A stretch of 64,000 nt of DNA from an uncultured Lachnospiraceae bacterium. GTDB lineage: Bacteria; Bacillota; Clostridia; Lachnospirales; Lachnospiraceae. Under the pieces are notes generated by a model. That model did no database searches, was not told the DNA's origin, and saw nothing but the letters and a program-made list of their open reading frames with translations. Numbering within the stretch: the first letter of the stretch is position 1; the number at the start of each line of letters is the position of its first letter. The translations under genes and the position numbers were made by a program. Of this stretch, positions 24,701 to 33,400 are shown piece by piece. The DNA is taken from assembly GCA_947172645.1 (NCBI GenBank), contig CAMWBY010000005.1, forward strand, positions 1-64,000, given 5' to 3'.

Positions 24701-26782
24701 ATGGAAAATAGGATGATAGAAAATGACGTGTTAGTAGATACATCCATGCAGGAGACAGGGAATGCGTCATTGGCTGATACGGTGGGCAAAGAAGAGAGGA
24801 CAGCCCAGATTCCCGACGACATACCGGAGAAAGTCTGGAATACTTATGCGGCTGCTTTTACGCAGTTTAGGCCAAACGAACAGCGCAAGTTTGTGAAAGG
24901 CTGCGAGAAGCAGATTGGCCAGCTTGAACGGCGCATCGCGCGTAAGAAGGGGCAGGAGAACCATCAAATACTGGCCGATATGAAAGATTTGCACAAGAAA
25001 GCGGCGGTAATCGGCCATACGGTGGCGAACAGGGACGCCCATCTGCGAAAGAAATTCAGGCGCACGCTGCGCATGCTTATAAGGCTTGATATTTCTTTTC
25101 TTCAGAAGATGGCGGCGGGCGCAAACGCGGAAGACATTCTTGACATGCCAAGGACGGCTGAACTGCTGCGGGTTAAGTCGCTTTATGAGATTTATAAAGA
25201 AGAGTATATGCAGTATCTTGTGGGGCAGCGCATAGAGGGCCTTATGGGGGCGGAACCGGAGAAACAGTATCCTGAGGCGAGGGGCATGAAGCGGCACTTC
25301 ATTCTGCATATCGGTCCTACCAACAGCGGTAAGACTTATGAGGCGCTGCAACGGCTGAAACATGCCTACCATGGGATTTACTTAGGGCCGCTCAGGCTGT
25401 TGGCGTTAGAGATTTACGACAGGATGATGACGGCGGGCATTCCGTGCAGTATGATTACAGGGGAGGAGGCCATACGCACGCCGGGTAGCTTCGTGCAGGC
25501 TTCCACGGTGGAGATTCTTGATATCAGGGAAATCTATGATATTGCGGTGATTGACGAGGCGCAGATGATGGCGGACGAAAACAGGGGCAGCTTCTGGACC
25601 CGCGCCATTCTGGGCATCCGGGCGGAAGAAATCCATGTATGCTGTTCGGGTACTGCGGAAAATCTTTTGGTCAGGATGATACGCAGATGTGGGGATACCT
25701 ATGAGACAGTCCGTCACGAGCGCAATACGAAGTTAGAGTTTATCCCGAAACGTTACGATATGGGGAAGGATGTGGAACCCGGCGATGCGCTGATTGCTTT
25801 TTCCAAGAAAAACGTTTTGGCAATCGCCGCCGCCCTGGAGGGCAGGGGAATCAAGGCAAGTGTTATTTACGGGAATCTGCCTCCGCAGACAAGGCAGGAG
25901 CAGGTGCGGCTTTTTACGGAAGGCGTCAATCAGGTGGTGGTGGCCACAGACGCTATCGGTATGGGCATTAACCTGCCGATACGCCGTATTGTTTTTATGA
26001 ACAGCATGAAGTTCGACGGTACGGACAAGCGTAAGCTGGAAGCGGAAGAAATCAGGCAGATTGCCGGGCGGGCAGGCAGATATGGCTACTATGATACGGG
26101 CTATGTGCAGTCGGCTATGGATACGGAATATATCGGAAGGAAACTGAGTGAGCCGCTTCATCCGATTAAGCGGGCAAGAATCGGGTTCCCGGAGGTGCTT
26201 CTCGATATTGACATGGAGATGGACGAGATTATCGAGGCGTGGGAGCAGACGAAGAATCTGCCCATGTATGACAAGATATCTATGGCGGAGAGCGTGAAGA
26301 AATACCGTTATCTCAAAAATTACCGCAAGAAACTGTCTTATATTGACGACCGGAAATTTGTGCTGTCGCTGATTACCTGTCCCTTTGACGTGAAGGACAG
26401 GGAGGTGCTGCGGCTTTGGCTCAGGTATTGCGAGCGGCCTACGGAACAGCATAACTGTCCGATGTTGCCTCAGGATTTCAGTCTGGAAGGGCTCGAATCC
26501 TACTATAAGCAGTTAGATTTATATACCCAGTTTTCCGGCAGGATGAATTGGGAAGTGGACAGGGAAGAAGTGGCAGTCAACAGGGAGTGGGCACAGCATG
26601 AAATCGGGGAATTATTAAAAGAGAACAAGGACATGTTCGAAAAGAAATGCCGTAACTGCGGGGCGGTGCTGCCGTGGGATTATGCTTTTCCAATCTGCCA
26701 GGAGTGCTATCACAGCGGCGGCATGGAAGATGACCGGGTGCGGCGTTCCATGAGCAGATATCCGAACAGCCATTACAGGTGA
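24701..26782 (+). CDS. Suv3-like DExH RNA helicase
   Basis: 693 aa. The core resembles Suv3, the helicase of the mitochondrial RNA degradosome: motif I IGPTNSGKT near 205, DEAQ box AVIDEAQMM near 283, SGTAE, motif V VVVATDAIGMGINLPI, and motif VI QIAGRAGRYG near 452. The N-terminal ~190 residues are helical and basic. After the core comes a helical C-terminal part and a four-Cys zinc ribbon, CRNC ... CQEC, near 649-668, which I do not know from Suv3 itself. It should unwind RNA or RNA-DNA. It is followed after 6 bp by the phosphopantetheinyl transferase gene, and preceded by the GTPase-Rae1 gene. Confidence 0.82.
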   Translation: MENRMIENDVLVDTSMQETGNASLADTVGKEERTAQIPDDIPEKVWNTYAAAFTQFRPNEQRKFVKGCEKQIGQLERRIARKKGQENHQILADMKDLHKKAAVIGHTVANRDAHLRKKFRRTLRMLIRLDISFLQKMAAGANAEDILDMPRTAELLRVKSLYEIYKEEYMQYLVGQRIEGLMGAEPEKQYPEARGMKRHFILHIGPTNSGKTYEALQRLKHAYHGIYLGPLRLLALEIYDRMMTAGIPCSMITGEEAIRTPGSFVQASTVEILDIREIYDIAVIDEAQMMADENRGSFWTRAILGIRAEEIHVCCSGTAENLLVRMIRRCGDTYETVRHERNTKLEFIPKRYDMGKDVEPGDALIAFSKKNVLAIAAALEGRGIKASVIYGNLPPQTRQEQVRLFTEGVNQVVVATDAIGMGINLPIRRIVFMNSMKFDGTDKRKLEAEEIRQIAGRAGRYGYYDTGYVQSAMDTEYIGRKLSEPLHPIKRARIGFPEVLLDIDMEMDEIIEAWEQTKNLPMYDKISMAESVKKYRYLKNYRKKLSYIDDRKFVLSLITCPFDVKDREVLRLWLRYCERPTEQHNCPMLPQDFSLEGLESYYKQLDLYTQFSGRMNWEVDREEVAVNREWAQHEIGELLKENKDMFEKKCRNCGAVLPWDYAFPICQECYHSGGMEDDRVRRSMSRYPNSHYR

Positions 26783-26788
26783 TATTTT

Positions 26789-27457
26789 ATGGTATACACA
26801 TATTATATTGAAGTAACACAGTTTGAGGATGAGACGCTTTTTCATGAAAAATTGAGTTTGTTGTCGCCCTACAGGCAGCAGAAAATTGCCCTTCTAAAGC
26901 ACAGAAAAGACAAGAACAGGAGTCTTGGGGCAGGGCTTGCGCTAAATTATGCCCTGGAGACTTATGGCCTTAAGGAGCGGGGTATGGAATATGAGTTTGG
27001 CGAGTGGGGCAAGCCCATACTGAAATGCCAGCCCTACATCCACTTTTCACTGTCCCATTCAGGCGACTATGCCATATGCAGCATAGGGGAAAAGAGAATG
27101 GGAAACGACATCGAGGGAGTCAGGCACGGACGGCTTAAGGTTGCGGACCGATTTTTTGCACAGGAAGAGCTGGATTGGATGTATGCGGCGCAGGATGAGG
27201 AGGAGATTACACAGAGAATGTTCCGCGTGTGGACGATGAAGGAGAGCTTCTTAAAAGCGACCGGGAAGGGCATTTCGCTTCCGCTTGACGAGTTTGCGGT
27301 GCTTGTGGATGAGGAGAGCGGTAAGATACGGGTAAAACACAGGTTCAATGCCAGGTATTATTATATGAAAGAATACTGCGAGATTCCGGGATACCGTGTG
27401 GCGGTGTGCTGTGAGGAGAGCAACGATGTGGCGGACAGGCTGATTCTGGTTGGCTAA
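26789..27457 (+). CDS. Sfp-type 4'-phosphopantetheinyl transferase
   Basis: 222 aa, the length of Sfp-type enzymes, which move phosphopantetheine from CoA to carrier proteins. Seen are WGKPIL, HFSLSHSGDYAICSIG, the Mg-binding MGNDIE, and WTMKESFLKATGKG, the full set of conserved blocks. No carrier protein or NRPS/PKS gene is in the window, so its target is unknown. It begins 6 bp after the helicase stop and is clearly in the same transcript. Confidence 0.9.
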   Translation: MVYTYYIEVTQFEDETLFHEKLSLLSPYRQQKIALLKHRKDKNRSLGAGLALNYALETYGLKERGMEYEFGEWGKPILKCQPYIHFSLSHSGDYAICSIGEKRMGNDIEGVRHGRLKVADRFFAQEELDWMYAAQDEEEITQRMFRVWTMKESFLKATGKGISLPLDEFAVLVDEESGKIRVKHRFNARYYYMKEYCEIPGYRVAVCCEESNDVADRLILVG

Positions 27458-27620
27458 CGGTATTTTGTCTGTATAGATTTGCCTTTTCTAATCCATACTA
27501 TCTTTATCAGAATATTATTGGCCAAAATGTATATTCTGGTGACTTATGAATGTCATGGCTGAACTGTTACAATATGAAGTATGATGTTTCATAAAATTTT
27601 CGCCTAAAGGAGATAGTGGG

Positions 27621-28637
27621 ATGTTAGGAAAGCAGAGCTTACAGTTTGTAAATCAGCCTTATTTAATCAGCAGCGGTTCCATCGTGGGGAGTAAAGAAGC
27701 GGAAGGCCCGATGGGGCAGTTGTTTGACAAGGTGTGTTATGACGATAAATTCGGGGCCGATACGTGGGAGGATGCGGAGAGCAGTCTACAGAAAGAAGCT
27801 TTGGAGATTGCCTTGCAGAAAGGTGGGTTGCAGAAACAGGATTTGCAGCTTGTCTATGCAGGGGATTTGTTAGGGCAGTCCATTGCCAGCAGTTTCGGGT
27901 TGTCGGGCTATCAGGTTCCCCATATAGGGCTGTACGGCGCATGTTCTACCTGCGGGTTGTCACTGACTATGGGCAGTATCGCGGTATCGGGCGCTTTTGC
28001 GGAGAAAGTGGCGTGTATTACGTCAAGCCATTTCGCCAGTGCGGAGAAAGAATTTCGTTTTCCGTTGGCATACGGCAACCAACGGCCGAAGTCGGCTACC
28101 TGGACGGTAACAGGAAGCGGCGCGTTTGTGCTTTCTGCGCAGCCCGGCAAACAGGTGCGGGCGGTTGTTTCAGGGGCTACCGTCGGTAAAATTGTGGATT
28201 ACGGGCTGAAAGATTCCATGAATATGGGGGCGTGTATGGCTCCGGCGGCTGCGGATACCATCCGGCAGAATCTGGAGGATTTCGGCAGGACGCCGGGAGA
28301 CTATGACAAGATTATTACGGGCGATTTAGGCACGGTGGGGCAGAAGCTGCTTTTTGATTTGCTTGATGAGAAGCAGATTGACATCACCAAACAGCATATG
28401 GACTGTGGAATAGAGATTTACGACAGCGAGAGGCAGGACACCAATGCAGGCGGTTCGGGCTGTGGGTGCAGCGCGGTGGTGTTGTCCGCCTATATCTTAA
28501 AGAAAATTGAGGACGGAATCTGGAAGCGGGTGCTTTTTATGCCTACGGGCGCCCTACTCAGTAAGACAAGCTTCAATGAAGGACAGAGTATTCCCGGGAT
28601 TGCGCACGGGGTTGTGTTGGAGCATTATGAGGGGTAG
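27621..28637 (+). CDS. spoVAD: Stage V sporulation protein AD
   Basis: 338 aa, thiolase-like fold without the catalytic role; part of the SpoVA channel that moves dipicolinic acid into the forespore and releases it in germination. MLGKQSLQF ... SSGSIVGSKEAEGP, GACSTCGLS, ATWTVTGSGAFVLS and the C-terminal GALLSKTSFNEGQSIPGIAHGVV are all typical. AAAGGAG lies 8 bp before ATG. A loose sigma-G-like pair (GAATG near 27549, CAATATG near 27569) lies upstream. Normally flanked by spoVAC and spoVAE; here spoVAC is absent and spoVAE is 3.4 kb away. Confidence 0.93.
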   Translation: MLGKQSLQFVNQPYLISSGSIVGSKEAEGPMGQLFDKVCYDDKFGADTWEDAESSLQKEALEIALQKGGLQKQDLQLVYAGDLLGQSIASSFGLSGYQVPHIGLYGACSTCGLSLTMGSIAVSGAFAEKVACITSSHFASAEKEFRFPLAYGNQRPKSATWTVTGSGAFVLSAQPGKQVRAVVSGATVGKIVDYGLKDSMNMGACMAPAAADTIRQNLEDFGRTPGDYDKIITGDLGTVGQKLLFDLLDEKQIDITKQHMDCGIEIYDSERQDTNAGGSGCGCSAVVLSAYILKKIEDGIWKRVLFMPTGALLSKTSFNEGQSIPGIAHGVVLEHYEG

Positions 28638-28699
28638 ACGGTTCTTTATGTTTTTCATGTGCAGTAGGCTGCGTTGGCCTGATGATTATGATGTTTTCA

Positions 28700-28728
28700 T
28701 TGTTTAGAATAAAGAAAACTGTTATAAT
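28700..28728 (+). promoter_or_regulatory. Sigma-A-type promoter for MNT/HEPN pair
   Basis: TTGTTT at 28700-28705 and perfect TATAAT at 28723-28728 with a 17-bp spacer, about 88 bp before the MNT gene. This gives the pair transcription independent of spoVAD. Confidence 0.65.
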
Positions 28729-28815
28729 AATTATTGTTTATTCTCTGATGGAATTGCCAGATAAAATAATAACGGATGAAAATAAGAGGGTAAGGATGTA
28801 TAGGGAGCAGCGGCT

Positions 28816-29154
28816 ATGTGTACAGAAGTTCAAGTTAAGAGTATATTGAGGCAAATATCCCACTTTTATCATTTGGTATATGGAGACGATGTTGTAGCGG
28901 TTTACTTATATGGTTCTTATGCGAGGGGAAACTACAATGAAGAATCAGATATAGATGTTACAGCTATTGTAAAAGGAGAACGCTTTGATTTGCAAAATAA
29001 GTTAAAGCAGATATGGAATGAATCTGCGGATATTGGGCTTGAAAATGATGTTGTTGTGTCGCCCACAGTTATACCATTTGATGAGTATGAGCGTTATAAA
29101 GAAATACTTCCTTATTATATGAATATACAAAAAGAAGGAAAGCGGATTGGATAA
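28816..29154 (+). CDS. Minimal nucleotidyltransferase (MNT) of MNT/HEPN pair
   Basis: 112 aa. The signature GSYARGNYNEESDID is the GSx10DxD motif of polymerase-beta-fold nucleotidyltransferases, and a later Asp/Glu completes the site. In characterised MNT/HEPN toxin-antitoxin pairs the MNT protein adds AMP to the HEPN toxin and silences it. ATG 28816 has GGGAG 8 bp upstream. The HEPN gene overlaps its end by 8 bp. The pair looks AT-rich compared with its neighbours, suggesting acquisition. Confidence 0.85.
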   Translation: MCTEVQVKSILRQISHFYHLVYGDDVVAVYLYGSYARGNYNEESDIDVTAIVKGERFDLQNKLKQIWNESADIGLENDVVVSPTVIPFDEYERYKEILPYYMNIQKEGKRIG

Positions 29155-29527
29155 TTTAATAAATTACAGGCTTGAAAATGCAAAAGAAAAATTGGAATCG
29201 GCAAAACTTTTATTGGATGCTGGAAAATTCCGTGATTCAATTGGGCGCTCCTACTATGCTATATTTACGGCAGTTAGGGCGGTTTTAGCAAGCGATAAGG
29301 TGGATTTTTCTAAACATGCAGGAGTAATAGCTTATTTTCAAAAAGAGTATATCAAGACAGGAAAGTTTGATGTGAAATATTCTAAATATTTGCAATCTGC
29401 TTTTCAAATAAGAAATAGTTGTGACTATGATGATTTTTTTGTAGTATCTAGGCAGGATGCAGAAGAGCAGTACTATAAAGCGTCCGAATTTTACGACCAA
29501 ATTTGTAACTATATCACAAATTTATAA
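29147..29527 (+). CDS. HEPN-domain protein, probable toxin of MNT/HEPN pair
   Basis: 126 aa, all-helical HEPN domain: LENAKEKLESAKLLLDAGKFRDSIGRSYYAIF at the N-terminus and RNSCDYDDFF in the C-terminal helix. That last block takes the place of the RNase motif Rx4-6H, but with Tyr in the His position (RNSCDY). Start is TTG 29147, with AAGGA about 9 bp upstream, inside the end of the MNT gene. HEPN proteins act as RNases in many defence and toxin-antitoxin systems; whether this variant cuts RNA is open. Confidence 0.8.
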   Translation: MDNLINYRLENAKEKLESAKLLLDAGKFRDSIGRSYYAIFTAVRAVLASDKVDFSKHAGVIAYFQKEYIKTGKFDVKYSKYLQSAFQIRNSCDYDDFFVVSRQDAEEQYYKASEFYDQICNYITNL

Positions 29528-29609
29528 TTTATTTCTTGATAATATTGAAAAAGATAGACTTAAAAGGAGTGCATGAAAACAAAATATAGCAGAGAAGGGA
29601 GAAAATGTA

Positions 29610-30629
29610 TTGAAAGCGTTATTTATCGGAGGAACGGGTACAATTAGCATGGCGATTTCGAGGAAGCTTCTCGAGGAGGGGCATGAGCTGTGGCTGTTAA
29701 ACCGTGGCACGCGCAATGCCGCTTTGCCGGAGGGAGCGCATATTATCACGGCAGATATCGGGGACGAGGGCGATGTGGCGCAGAAACTGGAAGGACAGAC
29801 ATTCGATGTGGTGGCGGACTTCATTGCGTTTACGCCCGCGCATCTGGAGCGGGATTACCGCCTGTTCCGGGGCAGGACAAGACAGTTTATTTTTATCAGT
29901 TCTGCGTCTGCTTACCAGAAGCCGTTGTCGGATTACCGTATCACTGAGGGGACGCCGCTTGCCAATCCTTACTGGGAGTACTCGCGGAACAAGATTGCGT
30001 GCGAAGGGCTTTTAATGAAGTTGTACAGGGAAGAGGGGTTCCCGGTTACTATCGTGCGCCCAAGCCATACATATAGTGAGCAGTCGGTACCTCTTGGTTT
30101 ACACGGCCCGGGCGGAAGCTACCAGGTTATTAAGAGAATGATGGAAGGGAAGAAAGTGATAATCCACGGGGATGGGACAGCGCTGTGGACGATGACTTTT
30201 AACAGTGATTTCGCGAAAGGCTTTGTGGGACTGATGGGCAATATACATGCCATCGGCGAGGCAGTGCAGATTACCAGTGACGAATCGGTGACATGGAACC
30301 AGATTTACCAGGCTATTGCGGATGCGCTTGGCGTTGAGCTGCGCCCATGCTATGTGTCCAGTGAGTTTTTGGCGGCGAGCAGTCCTGCGGAATGGGATTT
30401 GCGCGGCGCACTGCTCGGGGATAAATCGAACACGGTTTCTTTTGACAATTCGAAATTAAAACGGCTTGTGCCTGGGTTTACTGCCACAGTACGCTTAGAC
30501 CAGGGTGTGTGCGTAGCGGTGGATTATGTGTTGAGCCATCCTGAATGCCAGAAAGAAGACCCGACATTTGATGCGTGGTGTGATAAAGTGATAGCGGCGC
30601 AGGAAGAAGCGTTGGCAAAGTTTAACTAG
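29610..30629 (+). CDS. NAD-dependent epimerase/dehydratase family protein
   Basis: 339 aa, extended short-chain dehydrogenase fold. The N-terminal Rossmann motif is ALFIGGTGTISMAIS (GxxGxxx), with LLNRGTR after the second strand, ISSASAY, and the catalytic-type YSRNK near residue 130. The substrate part is like those of nucleotide-sugar epimerases or of RNA-binding/plastid-type homologues; substrate not known. The start is TTG 29610 with GAAGGGAGA about 8 bp upstream. It is one of the genes separating spoVAD and spoVAE. Confidence 0.8.
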   Translation: MKALFIGGTGTISMAISRKLLEEGHELWLLNRGTRNAALPEGAHIITADIGDEGDVAQKLEGQTFDVVADFIAFTPAHLERDYRLFRGRTRQFIFISSASAYQKPLSDYRITEGTPLANPYWEYSRNKIACEGLLMKLYREEGFPVTIVRPSHTYSEQSVPLGLHGPGGSYQVIKRMMEGKKVIIHGDGTALWTMTFNSDFAKGFVGLMGNIHAIGEAVQITSDESVTWNQIYQAIADALGVELRPCYVSSEFLAASSPAEWDLRGALLGDKSNTVSFDNSKLKRLVPGFTATVRLDQGVCVAVDYVLSHPECQKEDPTFDAWCDKVIAAQEEALAKFN

Positions 30630-30719
30630 TAAAAAGTGCAGTTGATTGGTAAATGGGGCACTAGTACATTGGATATGTAAACGGTTATAAAGCAGTATAT
30701 GGAAAGAGGGAATAAGACG

Positions 30720-30950
30720 ATGCGGGAGATGGAGTTTAAGATGGAGCGTCCCGGATTGTTGAAGGAAGGGGACCGGGTGACTGTGACGGAAGGTGTCCTT
30801 CCCAGCAACTATTATTATACAATAGACCCTGCTCTCGCCATGTCGGGAAATTTTCCTTTCAGGGAACGCATGTTGGAACGGGAAGGCGTGGTGACGGAAG
30901 TGATTGAAAACGCCAGGGGATTCTATGTGAGGGCAAGGTTTGGCGAGTAA
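30720..30950 (+). CDS. Small conserved hypothetical protein
   Basis: 76 aa from ATG 30720 (AGAGGGA about 7 bp upstream); a start at 30699 lacks a site. The sequence FKMERPGLLKEGDRVTVTEG ... GVVTEVIENARGFYVRARF reads as a small beta-rich domain, perhaps an SH3-like fold. I know no function. It ends 20 bp before ridA and is likely cotranscribed with it. Confidence 0.55.
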   Translation: MREMEFKMERPGLLKEGDRVTVTEGVLPSNYYYTIDPALAMSGNFPFRERMLEREGVVTEVIENARGFYVRARFGE

Positions 30951-30970
30951 GATGAAGGAGGAAAAAAGTT

Positions 30971-31348
30971 ATGTTAACTAAAGTATCTACAGACAAGGCC
31001 CCGGCGGCAATCGGGCCTTATTCACAGGGCATCGTGGCCGGTGATTTCTTATTTGCATCGGGACAGATTCCAATCGACCCTGCCACCGGTAATATTACAG
31101 GCAGCGATATCACCGCGCAGGCGGAACAGGTTATGAAGAATGTAGGGGCAATCCTGTCGGAAGCGGGCGCGGATTATACGAAGGTAGTAAAGACTACATG
31201 CTTTTTGGCTGATATGGCTGATTTCGCCGCTTTTAACGCCGTGTATGAGAAGTATTTTACCGAGAAGCCTGCAAGAAGCTGTGTGGCAGTGCGGCAGCTT
31301 CCGAAGGATGTGCTGTGCGAGGTAGAGGTGACGGTTTATTTAAAGTGA
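30971..31348 (+). CDS. ridA: RidA enamine/imine deaminase
   Basis: 125 aa, full length for RidA. It hydrolyses reactive enamine/imine intermediates from PLP enzymes such as threonine dehydratase. Typical blocks are TDKAPAAIGPYSQGI, FLFASGQIPIDP, the long GADYTKVVKTTCFLADM, and the C-terminal PARSCVAVRQLPKDVLCEVEV with the catalytic-pocket Arg (ARSCV) and the Glu of CEVEV. GGAGGAAAAAAG precedes ATG. Confidence 0.93.
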   Translation: MLTKVSTDKAPAAIGPYSQGIVAGDFLFASGQIPIDPATGNITGSDITAQAEQVMKNVGAILSEAGADYTKVVKTTCFLADMADFAAFNAVYEKYFTEKPARSCVAVRQLPKDVLCEVEVTVYLK

Positions 31349-31428
31349 CGGTAGCGTGATTTGTGATTCCGCAGGGCATAATCAGGAAAGCTATGCCATG
31401 TTTATATTGTATGAGGTTTACATAATAT

Positions 31429-31935
31429 ATGAAGAGAAACAATATTATCCTAATTGGTATGCCCGGGGCAGGCAAAAGCACGGTAGGGGTCGTACTTGCC
31501 AAGAAGCTTGGATATGCTTTTCTGGATTCCGACTTGCTGATTCAGTCCAGGGAAGGAAAACTTTTACATGAAATCATATCCGAGCGCGGTGTGGAAGGCT
31601 TCTGGTTGACGGAAGAGGAGGTGAACGCCTCCATAGATGCCGACAGGACGGTAATCGCCACAGGCGGGAGCGTGGTGTATGGCGCGCACGCGATGGAGCA
31701 TTTGAAAGAGATTGGGACTGTCATCTATCTAAAACTTCCCTGTGAGGAGATTGCCGACAGGCTTGGCGACTTGGACGAGCGTGGCGTGACGCTCCGGGAA
31801 GGGCAGGGACTTACGCAGCTTTATGAGGAACGGGTTCCTTTGTATGAGAAATATGCGGACATTGTGGTGGATTGTCTGCATCTATCAATCCGTGAAGTTG
31901 TGGCGCAGATTGCAGGCAAAATCAGTACGCCGTAA
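31429..31935 (+). CDS. Shikimate kinase-like protein
   Basis: 168 aa. Walker A GMPGAGKST (residues ~10-18), FLDSDLLIQ with the Mg/shikimate Asp, and ERVPLYEKYADIVVD with the third Arg fit shikimate kinase. Two substrate-binding features deviate: the usual GFR is GFW (residues ~59-61), losing the shikimate-binding Arg, and GGG is GGS (ATGGSVVY). The enzyme may use another substrate or bind shikimate differently. No other aro gene is nearby. Confidence 0.75.
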   Translation: MKRNNIILIGMPGAGKSTVGVVLAKKLGYAFLDSDLLIQSREGKLLHEIISERGVEGFWLTEEEVNASIDADRTVIATGGSVVYGAHAMEHLKEIGTVIYLKLPCEEIADRLGDLDERGVTLREGQGLTQLYEERVPLYEKYADIVVDCLHLSIREVVAQIAGKISTP

Positions 31936-32090
31936 CGTGGTAAGATGTCAACAAGAATTTGCAAAGCAGATATGTGTAAAATTGACCGCTAGTCCAACTT
32001 TTTTGATAAATTCCGTATAGTTTTGCTGAAATGACAGAAAATAACCATAACAGTCTTATCAATTTATAAAAAAGGACGGGTGGTTTTGAG

Positions 32091-32447
32091 ATGGATTATT
32101 TCAATGCTTTTTGGGTAGGCGGCGTAATCTGTGCGCTTGTGCAGATATTGATGGAGAAGACGAAGCTCATGCCGGGGCGGATTATGGTTTTGCTCGTATG
32201 TACGGGCGCGTTGATTAGTTTTTTCGGGTGGTATGAGCCTTTCATGGAATATGCAGGCGCGGGCGCCAGCGTACCACTTCTTGGTTACGGCAATATCTTG
32301 ATGAAAGGCGTCAAGGAAGCGGTTGATAAGAGCGGTTTTATCGGGTTATTCCAGGGCGGCTTCAAAACCGGAGCAGTGGGATGCTGTGCGGCGTTGGTGT
32401 TTGGATATCTGGCGAGCATAGTTTTTAGACCTAAGATGAAAGGGTAA
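32091..32447 (+). CDS. spoVAE: Stage V sporulation protein AE
   Basis: 118 aa, small membrane protein of the SpoVA channel for dipicolinic acid. Three to four hydrophobic segments, with VGGVICALVQILMEKTKLMPGRIMV, GAGASVPLLGYGNILMKGV and GLFQGGFKTGAVGCCAALVFGYL typical for SpoVAE/AEB. Usually directly behind spoVAD; here separated by five genes. A strong terminator follows 55 bp later. Confidence 0.9.
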   Translation: MDYFNAFWVGGVICALVQILMEKTKLMPGRIMVLLVCTGALISFFGWYEPFMEYAGAGASVPLLGYGNILMKGVKEAVDKSGFIGLFQGGFKTGAVGCCAALVFGYLASIVFRPKMKG

Positions 32448-32501
32448 AGGATTTCTTCATGAGAAGGTTGACAGGCATGGATAGCATTTGAATGGCAATG
32501 G

Positions 32502-32535
32502 CCGGCGTGGGTTATATCACGCCGGTTTTGTTGTG
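32502..32535 (+). terminator. Terminator after spoVAE
   Basis: CCGGCGTG (32502-32509) pairs with CACGCCGG (32518-32525) followed by TTTTGTTGT. It also marks the left edge of the restriction-modification locus. Confidence 0.8.
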
Positions 32536-32541
32536 GGGAGA

Positions 32542-33375
32542 TTATTTAACTTGAATTTTTTCAAAAAATTTAGTGAAATTTTTAGGTTTAATATAGTTTC
32601 TAAGAGGGGCATAGGGAATCCTTTTCAGTTTGCCGAAATTTGTGTCCTCATTCAAATCTTTTCCTTCTTTTTCCTTACGGCCATAGGAAGAATAATCTAT
32701 AGACTGCCTTGCCTTTAATTTATGTTTTCCTTGTTTACTAAGTATTGTAGGAGTTTCAAATTGTCCGAACCATCCGCCATTGGATTGATACATACGACGG
32801 TCGCGTGCTAGTATACATTCATATACAGGAAAAACCTCAAAGTCAATGATAGTCGGTGAGTAAAATTCAGGATTGTCTTTATTTGACTGTAGAGTATAGG
32901 CGATGACTAGTAGTAAATCTTTTTCGGGCTGTATATTTTTGAATGTTACTTTTTGCGTCAAGCGGGCGGAGGGTTCTCTTGGTGTTGGTGGTTTCTTCAT
33001 TTCTATGTTAGGATTGTCGACAAAAAGAAGCTTTAATTCGAGACGAAATCCTGAACTGTGTATATAATCAGGATAGCCCTCTCTTTCTCCAAGAATGCCA
33101 TCGTTCTTTTTAAGTCCCACCGAATCAAATGTGTCCGATTCTGTTATCTTAGAAAGTTGTGGGATGCAGGCATCCATTAGCGCTCCGATAATACTCCCGA
33201 TTTGGGATGGCTCAAACGCCTTTAATATATCTTTTGGAATAGAGAGAATATTGAATTGTGCACCGATTAATGGCTTCAAAGCTGTCTTTACAGCTAACAT
33301 ATCTTCTTTTGTGACAACATTTGCAGTATGTTCCAATATGTATTTTTCATAATTTTCTTTTGTCATAAATCCCAT
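32542..33375 (-). CDS. PD-(D/E)xK restriction endonuclease
   Basis: 277 aa from the ATG at 33375, which has GGGGA about 6 bp upstream; a longer frame to 33432 would overlap the HTH gene. Near the middle, EREGYPDYIHSSGFRLELK gives the PD ... ExK nuclease motif (Pro-Asp, then Glu-Leu-Lys). The rest has no family I can name. Its place behind an Xre-like protein and divergent from a DNA methylase marks it as the restriction component. No ATPase motor motif is present, so it is not an HsdR. AT-rich compared with its surroundings. Confidence 0.7.
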   Translation of the reverse strand: MGFMTKENYEKYILEHTANVVTKEDMLAVKTALKPLIGAQFNILSIPKDILKAFEPSQIGSIIGALMDACIPQLSKITESDTFDSVGLKKNDGILGEREGYPDYIHSSGFRLELKLLFVDNPNIEMKKPPTPREPSARLTQKVTFKNIQPEKDLLLVIAYTLQSNKDNPEFYSPTIIDFEVFPVYECILARDRRMYQSNGGWFGQFETPTILSKQGKHKLKARQSIDYSSYGRKEKEGKDLNEDTNFGKLKRIPYAPLRNYIKPKNFTKFFEKIQVK

Positions 33376-33400
33376 ATTTTTCCCCACAGATAAAATATAT

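Noticed and set aside
27458-27620. Hidden spoVAC upstream of spoVAD
   Set aside because: The 163-bp gap is too short and holds no coding frame; only a possible forespore promoter is seen.
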